Of a DNA stretch of 64,000 nt, positions 1-8,049 are shown in pieces. A program made the position numbers and the translations under genes. The stretch's first letter is position 1; each line of letters starts with the position of its first letter. The notes below the pieces were generated by a model. It worked only from the letters and a program-made list of their open reading frames with translations. It ran no database searches and was not told the origin of the DNA. The DNA is from Oscillospiraceae bacterium (GTDB lineage: Bacteria > Bacillota_A > Clostridia > Oscillospirales > Ruminococcaceae), in contig JAGAJA010000057.1 of the NCBI GenBank assembly GCA_017829075.1, forward strand, positions 1 to 64,000, written 5' to 3'.

Positions 1-7
1 AAATCCG

Positions 8-38
8 TTTTTTGCCCCAGCTCTGCCGGGGCAAAAAA
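8..38. repeat. Perfect 11-bp inverted repeat at window edge
   Basis: The arms at 8-18 and 28-38 are perfect complements (six T plus GCCCC against GGGGC plus six A). On either strand the U run lies on the 5' side of the hairpin, so it is not a textbook intrinsic terminator. It may be part of the hairpin-rich region that follows the cellobiose phosphorylase gene. Confidence 0.6.
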
Positions 39-45
39 CACTTCT

Positions 46-170
46 ATCCGCACAACTGTGCGAACTGACAGCTTTGCTGTCAGTGAGTGCGGGCAGTGCG
101 GATGTTCGGCGAGAAAGTCCCAACGGGACTTTTTCGACGGTTTGAGGCGCTGCAAAATGCAGCGCCTCAG
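46..170. repeat. Cluster of short perfect hairpins downstream of the GH94 gene
   Basis: An 8-bp stem (46-53 with 96-103) encloses a hairpin at 65-83 (8-bp arms, TTT loop). It is followed by hairpins at 114-132 (8-bp arms, AAC loop) and 142-170 (about 12-bp arms). None ends in a U run in the direction of the upstream minus-strand gene. The style, several small perfect hairpins with 3-4-nt loops inside a closing stem, matches the insertion in the glycine riboswitch at 57.2-57.4 kb, although the sequences differ. Confidence 0.55.
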
Positions 171-185
171 TTATATAAGAATAAA

Positions 186-2579
186 TTACATCTCGATAAC
201 TACTTCATTCTCAGCCTTTAAAATGCTGTCGAGAATGAGCTTGCCCTCGATCTTCTCGCCGTTTACAGTAACGGACTTAACGCCGTGCTCAGAACCATTC
301 GGATTCTTTACTGTAACGTGCAGCTTCTTGCCGCGGAAGGTCTTGTCCATGGTGTATTCCTTCCACTCGGAGGGGATAGACGGGTCAATGACTAAGCCCT
401 TGGTTTCGGGGTTAAGTCCCAGTATACCCTCGGTTGTGCCTACCATAACGGTGGAAGCGGTACCTGTCAGCCAGTGAACGTGTGCGCGTCCTGCAAACGG
501 GCTGTCCTTGCCTTCAACGAACTGACCGTATACATACGGCTCAAGCACTCTGTGCTCTGCGTTGTCGTTGTAGGTAGCGGGAGCGGCTTCCTTCCAGTAC
601 TTATAAGCGCGGTTGCCGTGACCCAGCTTGGACTCTGCAAGAATGAGCCAGCCCTGCGGCTGAGAGAAGATACCTGCGTTCTCCTTGGTGCACTTGTTGA
701 AGCACTGCATCAGCGCGCCGTCAAAGCCGTGCTTAACGTAGGGCGGATACATTACCATTGCGCCATAGGGAGTGTTCAGCTCGCGCTCAACGCTGTCCAT
801 AGCCTTTTCGCCCTGCTCCTTGGTTGCAAATCCGGAGATGACAGACCAGCTCTGCGGGTTGAGCCACATGGAAGCCTCAGGATCGGTGCGCTGACCGATA
901 ACTGTGCCGTCCTCCTTGTAGCCGCGGATCCATCTGTCCTCATTCCAGCAGTCAGCAAGGATAGTGTCAAGCTTTGCCATGATCTCATCAAGGTACTTGA
1001 TGTAATCGGTGTCGTTCTTCTCAACTGCGTAGGTGCGCAGGATCTTTATTGCATAAACGAGCTGGAATGCAACGAAGGTGGACTCGCCCTTCTTACCGAG
1101 GCGCAGGCAGTCGTTCCAGTCTGCGTGCAGACCTGCGGGCATTCCGTGGTTGCCGAGGTGGTTCATGGAGAAGTCGATAGCTCTCTTGAGGTGGTCGTAA
1201 ACAGTTCCCTTTTCGCCGTCGTTCGCGTAGGAGATCTCCTCATCGAGGAATGCGCTGTCGCCGCTCTCGGAAACGTACTTGTACACGGTCGGGAACAGCC
1301 ACAGAGCGTCGTCTGCGCGGTAGCTGGGGTGACCGGTCTGCTTTGCGTATACGGAGTTCTCGTCGTTCTCGTCCGGGTGGTTCTCCTGACCTGCCTTGTG
1401 GTCGTACTTAACAAGCGGCAGACCTGCGCCGTTCGTTACCTGAGCGGAGAGCATGAATTCGATCTGCTTCTTAGCCATTTCAGGAGCAAGGTGGATTATA
1501 CCCTGAATATCCTGAACGGTATCGCGGTAGCCGAAGCCGTTTCTCAGACCGCAGTACTGGAAAGAAGCCGCTCTCGACCAGATAAAGGTGATGAAGCAGT
1601 TATATGCGTTCCATGTGTTTACCATGTTGTTGAAGTCAGCGTCGGGGGTGTGTACCTGAAGATTATTCAGCTTGGAGTGCCAGAAGTTCTTCAGCTCGGA
1701 AAGCTCAGCCTCTACTGCGCCGGACTTCTCATACTTTGCGATGATCTCTGTGATCTCAGCCTCGGTCTTCTGACCGCCGAGAACGTAGGTCAGTTCCTTT
1801 GTCTCGCCGGGCTGGAGTACGATGTCGCTTTCCAGAGCGCCGCAGGAATTGGTGTTGTAGTTGAGGTCGCCTTTAAGTCCCTCTTCAATGCCCTTGGGGT
1901 TAGCATAGCTGCGGTAGGAGCCTACAAAAGCGTCGCGGTCGCCGCAGTAAGCGTCAACCTTTGCGCCCGCAAGACCGAGGAAGCGTCCGCTGTTGGGATT
2001 GTAGATCTCGTTCTGCATCTGGTGGATATACTTGCCCTTGAAGTAGGTGCGGGTGATGAACAGGGTATACTGGAGGTTGACCTGATCCTGCTCATAGTTG
2101 GGGTCGTTCACGAATTCACAGTAACCTGTGACAGCGAGCTTTCTGGGCTTGTCGGAGGTGTTGGTAACCTTAGCCGCCCATACCTCGTAGGTAGCGTCCT
2201 TGGGTACATAATAAGTAACCTCGGACTTTATTCCCTTGTATTCAGAGGTGATAACTGTGTAAGCGGTGCCGTGGCGGCATTCGTTCTTGAAGCTGTCGAG
2301 GGGCTTGCATACCGGCGCCCATGAAGCAGACCAGTATTCGTTTGTTTCGAGGTCGCGCAGATAAACGTATCTGCCGGGGGTATCGTTGGCAACTCCGTTG
2401 AAGCGGTAGCGGATAACGCGTCCGTTAGCTCCGCTCTTTACGAAGCTGTAACCGCCGGCGTTGTTGGAAATGATAGCGCCGTATTCGGGAGAGCCGAGGT
2501 AGTTTGCCCATGCGGACGGCGTGTCCGGACGGGTGATGACGTATTCCTTGTTGAGTTCGTCGAAATGTCCGTAGTTCAT
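186..2579 (-). CDS. Cellobiose phosphorylase (GH94)
   Basis: This 797-aa protein has the layout of GH94 cellobiose phosphorylases, which split cellobiose with phosphate into glucose 1-phosphate and glucose in the cytoplasm. The N-terminus (MNYGHFD...) and the length fit cellobiose phosphorylase better than the longer cellodextrin phosphorylases. The conserved HADWNDCLRLG segment near residue 490 contains the expected catalytic acid Asp. There is no signal peptide. The start has a good ribosome-binding site (GGAGG, about 6 nt upstream). It is a single gene with its own promoter, which carries a LacI-type palindrome. Function is well supported; substrate length (cellobiose or a longer dextrin) is inferred. 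Confidence 0.9.
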   Translation of the reverse strand: MNYGHFDELNKEYVITRPDTPSAWANYLGSPEYGAIISNNAGGYSFVKSGANGRVIRYRFNGVANDTPGRYVYLRDLETNEYWSASWAPVCKPLDSFKNECRHGTAYTVITSEYKGIKSEVTYYVPKDATYEVWAAKVTNTSDKPRKLAVTGYCEFVNDPNYEQDQVNLQYTLFITRTYFKGKYIHQMQNEIYNPNSGRFLGLAGAKVDAYCGDRDAFVGSYRSYANPKGIEEGLKGDLNYNTNSCGALESDIVLQPGETKELTYVLGGQKTEAEITEIIAKYEKSGAVEAELSELKNFWHSKLNNLQVHTPDADFNNMVNTWNAYNCFITFIWSRAASFQYCGLRNGFGYRDTVQDIQGIIHLAPEMAKKQIEFMLSAQVTNGAGLPLVKYDHKAGQENHPDENDENSVYAKQTGHPSYRADDALWLFPTVYKYVSESGDSAFLDEEISYANDGEKGTVYDHLKRAIDFSMNHLGNHGMPAGLHADWNDCLRLGKKGESTFVAFQLVYAIKILRTYAVEKNDTDYIKYLDEIMAKLDTILADCWNEDRWIRGYKEDGTVIGQRTDPEASMWLNPQSWSVISGFATKEQGEKAMDSVERELNTPYGAMVMYPPYVKHGFDGALMQCFNKCTKENAGIFSQPQGWLILAESKLGHGNRAYKYWKEAAPATYNDNAEHRVLEPYVYGQFVEGKDSPFAGRAHVHWLTGTASTVMVGTTEGILGLNPETKGLVIDPSIPSEWKEYTMDKTFRGKKLHVTVKNPNGSEHGVKSVTVNGEKIEGKLILDSILKAENEVVIEM

Positions 2580-2630
2580 TGGTATTCCTCCATCTTCATG
2601 CCGTGCGGTGACGGCTTATTTTCTAATTAC

Positions 2631-2659
2631 ATTATATCAGTAAAACGTTTACATTGCAA
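2631..2659 (-). promoter_or_regulatory. Promoter of the GH94 gene with LacI-type operator
   Basis: Read on the minus strand, TTGCAA (2654-2659) and TATAAT (2631-2636) are separated by 17 bp. The spacer contains GTAAAACGTTTAC (2640-2652), whose AAACGTTT core is typical of LacI-family and CcpA-like operators. Binding there would block polymerase, so sugar-responsive or catabolite repression is a reasonable inference. Confidence 0.7.
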
Positions 2660-2712
2660 GGGCGGTAATTTGCACAAATTTTTCTTGATATTTTTGTGTA
2701 CAACACACAAAT

Positions 2713-2749
2713 AACAACTCCGCCGCAGAGCTACTGAGGCGGAGCTGTT
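2713..2749 (-). terminator. Hairpin terminator after hpf
   Basis: An inverted repeat (arms about 2713-2724 and 2738-2749) with a GC-rich stem lies just after the hpf stop codon. On the minus strand it is followed by a modest TTATTTGTG tract, so termination may be incomplete. Confidence 0.6.
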
Positions 2750-2761
2750 CACATATGTAGC

Positions 2762-3280
2762 TTATTCTTCGGGAACGAGAACCGCGTAGTTGCCCTCATC
2801 ACGCTTATAGACAACGTTCACCTGACCGGACTCTGCATTCTTGAACATGAAGAAAGTGTGATCCAGCAGGTTCATCTGGAGGATAGCCTCGTCCACGGAC
2901 ATGGGGCGCAGGTGGAACTTCTTCTCACGAATTACCTCGTATTCCTGTTCCTCAGGCTCAGGCGCAAGACCCTCAAATGCACCGGAGCGCAGGCTCTTCT
3001 CGACCTTTGTCTTCTGCTTTCTGATCTGGCGGATAACGCGGTCAACAGTCACGTCAAGCGCGTCGTTCTTGTCCTTTGCGGACTGTTCCGCGCGGTAAAT
3101 GATTCCGTTATATTTTACCGTAAGCTCCAGAATGATCAGATCCCGGCGCTCCTCAAGGGTAATTTTTGCCTCTGCCTCCTCAGGGAAGAAGCGGTCAAGC
3201 TTTGCGCTGAGCTTCTGTACGGCGTAATCCGTGAACGCCTGATTGATCGTGAGCTTCTTTGCGGTGATAGTTACTTTCAT
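2762..3280 (-). CDS. hpf: Ribosome hibernation promoting factor, long form (HPF/RaiA)
   Basis: A 172-aa long-form HPF, which makes inactive 100S ribosome dimers in resting or stressed cells. Residues 1 to about 100 form the S30AE-type ribosome-binding domain. After a charged linker, residues from about 115 onward form the C-terminal dimerisation domain seen only in long-form Firmicutes proteins. The start at 3280 was chosen because AAAGGA sits 9 nt before it, whereas the in-frame ATG three codons upstream directly abuts that site. It is monocistronic, with a promoter at 3338-3366 and a terminator. Confidence 0.92.
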   Translation of the reverse strand: MKVTITAKKLTINQAFTDYAVQKLSAKLDRFFPEEAEAKITLEERRDLIILELTVKYNGIIYRAEQSAKDKNDALDVTVDRVIRQIRKQKTKVEKSLRSGAFEGLAPEPEEQEYEVIREKKFHLRPMSVDEAILQMNLLDHTFFMFKNAESGQVNVVYKRDEGNYAVLVPEE

Positions 3281-3337
3281 ACATATCATTCCTTTCGGGA
3301 TTAAGTAGAGATAAACAACAATGGTTTATCTGTATTT

Positions 3338-3366
3338 ATTGTATCATATTTATTGCAAATAAACAA
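3338..3366 (-). promoter_or_regulatory. Promoter of hpf
   Basis: On the minus strand TTGTTT (3361-3366) and TACAAT (3338-3343) are spaced by 17 bp, about 60 nt upstream of the hpf start. Confidence 0.55.
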
Positions 3367-3464
3367 GTCCCTTTGTGAAATTTCATCTTTTTTACACAAT
3401 TTGCACAAAAGATTATGTAAACATTGAACAAATGGAAAGGAACATCTTCAAGAATAATTGACAC

Positions 3465-3499
3465 AAAAAACCGGCGCTTGTGATTTGAAAAGCGCCGGC
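3465..3499 (-). terminator. Intrinsic terminator of the transglutaminase-like gene
   Basis: A 9-bp perfect GC-rich stem (3471-3479 with 3490-3498) is followed on the minus strand by six U residues, directly after the stop codon at 3508. Confidence 0.88.
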
Positions 3500-3507
3500 T
3501 GAATTAA

Positions 3508-4902
3508 TTATGCTAAACTGAAATAGTCCCTGTACTCGAACCTTGTGACCCGGTGATCGTGTGCCAGAAGTTCATTTGTAATTCCGAAAAACTTAAAATC
3601 AACAGAGCCTTTTCTGTATCTGCCGTTTTTATAGCTGTTTGTGGAGTTCCAAACCGTATCTACCCAGATCTTCTGACCGTCAATGATCACCATATTCCAT
3701 GAATGTGAGCGTTCGTCGGCGGTTTGAGTCTGTAAGAAACTGCGGCTTCCGGTGACTACGCTTCCGCTGGCATTGAAGCACTTTATCCCCTGCGCCTGAC
3801 ACAGCGCGGAATAGAGATTAGACCAGCCGAAGCAGACAGAGCGGTGATATAACAGTATATATTCCAGTGTGATCTGTTCCTCGGTGACGCCGTTTTCCGC
3901 CGCATCATGGTCATAATAGATATTCTGGGAAACCCAGTCTGAAAGCGCGCGTGCCTTGTCAAAATCGTTGGTGATACCCGCGCATATCTCATCGGACAGC
4001 TCCTGTATCTGCCGCAGGATTTCCGCAGCCTTTTTCTTATTTCCGCTCGCCGTGATGTGCTGGAGCACTCCGTCAGCGGGAAGCTCAAGGGGATTGTCAG
4101 CGCATCTGAGGTTTTTTTCCGCAGGAAGCTTGTCCCCAGGCAGGATACGCGCTCCCTCCTCTGTCGTTTCAAATACATAATTCATTGTCGCGCTGGAGAG
4201 CGATACTTGAATGATATGGTATCCGTTTTGCAGCAAGGAAGTATCAATGCTTCCGCTGAAGCTGCTGCCGGAGCTTGTGAGATCATCACACCATGCGATT
4301 GAATTAATTACATGAACATCTGTTATCTTGTCACCGTCATACATTCCGGAAAACAATATCCTGTCCGGCTGGAACTCAAACCGGATATAATGCAGCGGGT
4401 CGCAGGAGGTGACGAGAACATTGTCCGGGAGTATCTCCACCGGCGCGTCTGTCGTAGTTGCTGCCTGCGTTGAAGTAGCCGTGGTTTGAGATGTTTCGGA
4501 GGTTTCCGTAGTTGTGGAGGATGCGGTGCTCTCATCAGTTACTTGCTGAATATTCTGAGTATTCGGGGTATTCTGAGTTTCCGGGCTATCGAGAGGCGCG
4601 GAGGGGGTGGTGTCAGACTGTTCCGTGGTGGTTTCAGTGACCGCAGAAACTTCTGAGGTGGTATCCGGTGCGGCTTCTGAGGATTCCGAAGCTTCAGACT
4701 GAGAGGTATTCTCCGGCGCAGCGGAGGAGTTGGTCTGATCGGCAGAGTCCGCGCTGTCATGGGAGCTGTTTTCCGGAAGCACGAACTCCGGCACCTCGGA
4801 ACCCGGAGTTTCTCCGGGTCTTGATAACAACAGAACAGCGGCGATAATGACCAGAACCGATCCCGCCGCCGCAGCGATAATCGCAGCGATTTTTTTCTTC
4901 AC
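3508..4902 (-). CDS. Membrane-anchored transglutaminase-like protein
   Basis: This 464-aa protein begins with one hydrophobic segment (residues about 5-28) after MKKK, consistent with a signal anchor. A long Ser/Thr/Glu-rich linker (about 35-150) follows. The C-terminal half has a transglutaminase-like (papain-fold) core with the triad in order: Cys in RSVCFGW (about 357), His in SHSWNM (about 400) and Asp in WVDTVW (about 414). The start codon is GTG, with GGGAGG 8 nt upstream. Such exported proteins usually act as peptidases or cross-linkers at the wall; the substrate here is unknown. It is probably transcribed alone, from a promoter at 4930-4958. Confidence 0.8.
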   Translation of the reverse strand: MKKKIAAIIAAAAGSVLVIIAAVLLLSRPGETPGSEVPEFVLPENSSHDSADSADQTNSSAAPENTSQSEASESSEAAPDTTSEVSAVTETTTEQSDTTPSAPLDSPETQNTPNTQNIQQVTDESTASSTTTETSETSQTTATSTQAATTTDAPVEILPDNVLVTSCDPLHYIRFEFQPDRILFSGMYDGDKITDVHVINSIAWCDDLTSSGSSFSGSIDTSLLQNGYHIIQVSLSSATMNYVFETTEEGARILPGDKLPAEKNLRCADNPLELPADGVLQHITASGNKKKAAEILRQIQELSDEICAGITNDFDKARALSDWVSQNIYYDHDAAENGVTEEQITLEYILLYHRSVCFGWSNLYSALCQAQGIKCFNASGSVVTGSRSFLQTQTADERSHSWNMVIIDGQKIWVDTVWNSTNSYKNGRYRKGSVDFKFFGITNELLAHDHRVTRFEYRDYFSLA

Positions 4903-4958
4903 AAAAGCGCCCTCCCGCAGTTTTTCTTTATTTTACCGCAGAAAGGCGCTTTTGTCAA
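4901..4958 (-). promoter_or_regulatory. Promoter with an 11-bp inverted repeat spanning -35 and start codon
   Basis: On the minus strand TTGACA (4953-4958) and TAAAAT (4930-4935) have a 17-bp spacer. A perfect inverted repeat has one arm (4945-4955) on the -35 and spacer and the other (4901-4911) over the GTG start codon. The arms could be paired operator half-sites. The upstream arm could also serve as a hairpin for read-through RNA from the gene upstream. Confidence 0.7.
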
Positions 4959-4961
4959 GTA

Positions 4962-5408
4962 TTAATCCGGCTCGGCAAGCACAGTCATCATACCTCCCGC
5001 CTCGGCGGAGGTTATGTCGGCGCCGATTATAACTCCGTTTTCCACCAGAAGCTCAGCGTATAGCGGCAGTGGATCGTCGTCGCTGCGGGATATCTCGTAG
5101 GTGTATTTCTTTACGGAATGGGCGCGGTAGCTGCGCAGATCAAAGCCCTGTTTTTTCTGGAGATCGTTGTATTCCTCGTATATCTCGTCAAAATTCACAG
5201 GGATCCTTATTTCCTCCAGATCGCAGTGCGTAACCCCTGTGTTCCAGCCGAAGCTTTCTATGTATTCAATGCGCTGCTGGTTTGTTTCTCCGGGTATGCC
5301 GGAGGAGCCTCCTCCGAACACCCTAGTCAGCCCCCATATCCCGGCAGCCGCCAGTAAAATCAGTCCCACCGCCATCGGCAGACGGGATTTTTTTGTCTTT
5401 TCGCTCAT
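4962..5408 (-). CDS. DUF4830-type membrane-anchored protein
   Basis: A 148-aa protein with one transmembrane segment (about residues 11-31) after a basic N-terminus and an extracytoplasmic domain. The FGWNTG segment, then IRIPVNFDEIYEEYN and KKQGFDL, match the pattern I associate with DUF4830, a family of unknown function in gut Firmicutes. It lies directly upstream of the transglutaminase-like gene, but that gene has its own promoter in the 60-nt gap. A good ribosome-binding site (AAGGAGG) precedes the ATG. No enzymatic motif is visible. Confidence 0.65.
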   Translation of the reverse strand: MSEKTKKSRLPMAVGLILLAAAGIWGLTRVFGGGSSGIPGETNQQRIEYIESFGWNTGVTHCDLEEIRIPVNFDEIYEEYNDLQKKQGFDLRSYRAHSVKKYTYEISRSDDDPLPLYAELLVENGVIIGADITSAEAGGMMTVLAEPD

Positions 5409-5868
5409 TGACGTTCCTCCTTATTATATAGGTACCGGACTATGAAACGCGCAGGCATAAAGTTAATAAGGCAATATGCCTGTTTTTCTTTCGGTTTCAG
5501 GCAGAATTCCGCTCACTGTATGTCCTTGAAAACAATATATGTGTATTGTGTGAAAAATATTTCGTAGATTTTGTAGTGTAATGCACAAAATACGCTTAAT
5601 CGTTTTGGCACAATCTCCAAAAATTGAATTCCGGCGGCTCAGAAAAGCGTAAAATGGGCGGTTTTTTGTGCAATACCACTAGCAAAACCATAGTTTTTTT
5701 AGTTGTGTTTTGTAGGTCTTGGTTATTATTCATAAACGAATTCAAAAATATTTGTTGACTTAGGCTCTTTTTTTTTTCGGAGTATTTTGGTATTATATTA
5801 CTAGCGGCAATAGCTGAGGAATCCTGCGGGGTTCTGAAATATTTTGTAATATCAGGAGGTCATTTCAA
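5409..5868. other. 460-bp intergenic region between divergent genes
   Basis: A+T-rich region without a credible ORF. It contains an imperfect 24-bp palindrome (5568-5591, arms ATTTTGT and ACAAAAT) that could be an operator. TTGACT at 5755-5760 has no -10 element at normal spacing, while TATTAT at 5791-5796 lacks a matching -35, so the promoter of the ATPase gene is not clear. AGGAGG precedes the ATG at 5869. Confidence 0.5.
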
Positions 5869-7011
5869 ATGGCAAGCTTATCACTCAGAGGCATATACAA
5901 GCGTTATCCGGGCGGCGTTGTTGCTGTTTCCGATTTCACCATGAATATCAAGGATAAAGAGTTTATCGTACTCGTAGGTCCTTCCGGCTGCGGTAAGTCC
6001 ACTACACTTCGTATGATCGCAGGTCTTGAGGAAATTTCCGAGGGTGAAATGTTCATCGGCGACCGTCTTGTAAACGACGTTGCTCCTAAGGACAGAGATA
6101 TCGCGATGGTATTCCAGAACTACGCTCTGTATCCTCATATGACTGTTTTCGATAACATGGCATTCGGTCTTAAGCTCCGTAAGGTTCCTAAGGACGAGAT
6201 CAAGAAGCTGGTTGAAGAGGCTGCAAAGATCCTCGATATCTCCCACCTGCTCGACAGAAAGCCGAAGGCTCTCTCCGGTGGTCAGCGTCAGCGTGTAGCG
6301 CTCGGTCGTGCTATCGTTCGTGATCCTCAGGTCTTCCTGCTCGACGAGCCGCTGTCAAACCTCGACGCAAAGCTCCGTGCACAGATGAGAACCGAGCTTT
6401 CCAAGCTCCACAAGAAGCTGGGTACCACCTTCATCTATGTAACCCATGACCAGACAGAGGCTATGACAATGGGTGACAGAATCGTTGTTATGAAGGACGG
6501 CTACATTCAGCAGATCGATTCTCCTATCAACCTTTATGAGAACCCTGTAAACAAGTTCGTTGCAGGCTTCATCGGCTCTCCGCAGATGAACTTCATTCCT
6601 GCAAAGCTCCTTATGCTGAACGGCAAGTACACAGTTGAATTCGGTTCTGAGGACACCAAGACCTCCAGAGGCCGCAAGTTCTATGTTGAACTGCCCTCCG
6701 CAAAGGCAGATGACGAGTCCCTCAAGTACTATGTAGACAAGGAAGTTATCCTCGGTATCCGTCCTGAGAACATTCACGACGAAGAGATGTTCCTCTCCAA
6801 CGCAAAGACCGGTATCATCGAGGCTTCTGTTGACGTAACCGAAATGCTCGGTGCTGAAACCTTCCTGTACCTCACCTGCGAGGGAATCCCGCTCACAGCA
6901 AGAGTATCTCCGAGATGCACCGCTCGTCCTCAGGACGTAGTTAAGCTTGCTCTCGACCCGAACAAGATCCACCTGTTCGACGCTGCTGACGAGCACTCTC
7001 TGCTTTCTTAA
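5869..7011 (+). CDS. Sugar ABC transporter ATP-binding protein (MsmK/UgpC/MalK type)
   Basis: A 380-aa ATPase of the carbohydrate-uptake CUT1 class. Walker A (GPSGCGKST, about 38-46), the signature LSGGQRQR, Walker B ([12 protein letters not shown]) and the switch His (HDQTEAM) are all present. A C-terminal regulatory TOBE-like domain (about 240-375) is typical of MalK, UgpC and MsmK. No permease or binding-protein genes are adjacent. In Firmicutes such a stand-alone ATPase often energises several oligosaccharide importers, and this is the likely role here. Codon use is strongly biased, which suggests high expression. Confidence 0.9.
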   Translation: MASLSLRGIYKRYPGGVVAVSDFTMNIKDKEFIVLVGPSGCGKSTTLRMIAGLEEISEGEMFIGDRLVNDVAPKDRDIAMVFQNYALYPHMTVFDNMAFGLKLRKVPKDEIKKLVEEAAKILDISHLLDRKPKALSGGQRQRVALGRAIVRDPQVFLLDEPLSNLDAKLRAQMRTELSKLHKKLGTTFIYVTHDQTEAMTMGDRIVVMKDGYIQQIDSPINLYENPVNKFVAGFIGSPQMNFIPAKLLMLNGKYTVEFGSEDTKTSRGRKFYVELPSAKADDESLKYYVDKEVILGIRPENIHDEEMFLSNAKTGIIEASVDVTEMLGAETFLYLTCEGIPLTARVSPRCTARPQDVVKLALDPNKIHLFDAADEHSLLS

Positions 7012-7082
7012 TCGACAGTACACAGACTGCGTCGCGGCTGAATTAAGCCGCGCCGTTTTGTATAGAATGGAGGCGGAAAAAT

Positions 7083-7526
7083 ATGAAGGTGTTGAAATAT
7101 ATCGCGCTGGTTCTTGCCGGACTTTTTCTGGATTTTTTCTGCGTTCTGGCGGGAGTATTTTCGCTTCAGATCCATATCGGGATCGTGTCTGTTCCGCTGA
7201 TTGCGGTGCTGTTTGGCTTTCTGCACTCCTGCCTGTGTAAAATAATCCGAAAGGACTTGAGCATAACCACCGTCTGGTATACCATTGTGGCGCAGCTTCT
7301 TCCGATAGCTGCCGCGGCTTCCGTGCTTGTTGTGACAGTCTATAAGAGAAATACCATTAAGCGTTATGACTTCAAGGGCTTGGAGCAGGCATTCTGTACA
7401 TTTTCACTAGTCACATTGGTGATGATGCTGGTGGTGAGCTTCCTGTTCAGCAGAGGAATGAAGAACAAGTCAAAACGGCAGATCGCCGGTGAACTCGGGA
7501 GCAAACCTGATGAACGTCAGGTCTAG
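7083..7526 (+). CDS. Small polytopic membrane protein, first of a paralogous pair
   Basis: A 147-aa protein of unknown function with about four predicted membrane helices (roughly 5-30, 35-55, 68-92 and 112-130). It is clearly related to the next gene. Shared positions include AGL.LDFFC near the N-terminus, GFL.SCL, a WYT motif in the third helix region, and QAFCTFSLVT or QGFCTFSLVT before the last helix. GGAGG precedes the ATG. I do not recognise the family. Confidence 0.65.
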   Translation: MKVLKYIALVLAGLFLDFFCVLAGVFSLQIHIGIVSVPLIAVLFGFLHSCLCKIIRKDLSITTVWYTIVAQLLPIAAAASVLVVTVYKRNTIKRYDFKGLEQAFCTFSLVTLVMMLVVSFLFSRGMKNKSKRQIAGELGSKPDERQV

Positions 7527-7607
7527 GCTCAGCTTAAGACAATGCTCGTGACAGCGTTTTCGCTGTTTGGATTTTCGACAAGTATATATTCCAAAGGAGG
7601 GGTACAA

Positions 7608-8030
7608 ATGAACACCAGAAGCAACTTTTCAAAGGTAATTCAATATGCTGGGCTTTCGCTAGCAGGACTTGCTTTAGACTTTTTCTGCATACTGGGCTGC
7701 TTTTATATGCTGAGCGGTAATTTCCTGCTGTATCTGATTGGAACCGCTCTGATGGCGGCCGTGTTCGGATTTCTTAATTCCTGCCTGCGCAGAATTATAC
7801 AAAAGGACACTGGTTTTCCAACTATATGGTACACGGCGGTGACGTTGTTGCTGCCGATAGTAGGGTCTGCTGCCGGGCTTATCGTGATACTTGTTAATAA
7901 GTATCGTGACCTCGGTTACGACAGCAGAGGCATAACCCAAGGGTTTTGTACATTCTCACTTGTTACGTTTGCTTTGATGCTGATTTTCAGTTTCGTTTTC
8001 AACAGGGGAATGAAGAAAAGCCAAACTTAA
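7608..8030 (+). CDS. Small polytopic membrane protein, second of the pair
   Basis: A 140-aa paralogue of the preceding protein with the same four-helix layout and the same conserved WYT and FCTFSLVT motifs. The start at 7608 was chosen because AAAGGAGG lies 8 nt upstream; an upstream in-frame start at 7542 has no such site. The pair probably arose by tandem duplication. The MoxR gene follows after 19 nt, so the three genes may be cotranscribed. Function unknown. Confidence 0.65.
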   Translation: MNTRSNFSKVIQYAGLSLAGLALDFFCILGCFYMLSGNFLLYLIGTALMAAVFGFLNSCLRRIIQKDTGFPTIWYTAVTLLLPIVGSAAGLIVILVNKYRDLGYDSRGITQGFCTFSLVTFALMLIFSFVFNRGMKKSQT

Positions 8031-8049
8031 TCAACTCAGGAGAAACCAG

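Noticed and set aside
8..38. Inverted repeat as an intrinsic terminator
   Set aside because: The U run precedes rather than follows the hairpin on both strands, so it is listed only as a repeat.
474..2324. Long plus-strand ORF (616 aa) opposite the GH94 gene
   Set aside because: It is the antisense of a well-conserved enzyme gene with strong codon bias; the product has a low-complexity Val/Leu/Cys composition and no ribosome-binding site.
5755..5796. Promoter of the MalK-type ATPase gene
   Set aside because: TTGACT and TATTAT are 30 bp apart, far beyond normal spacing.
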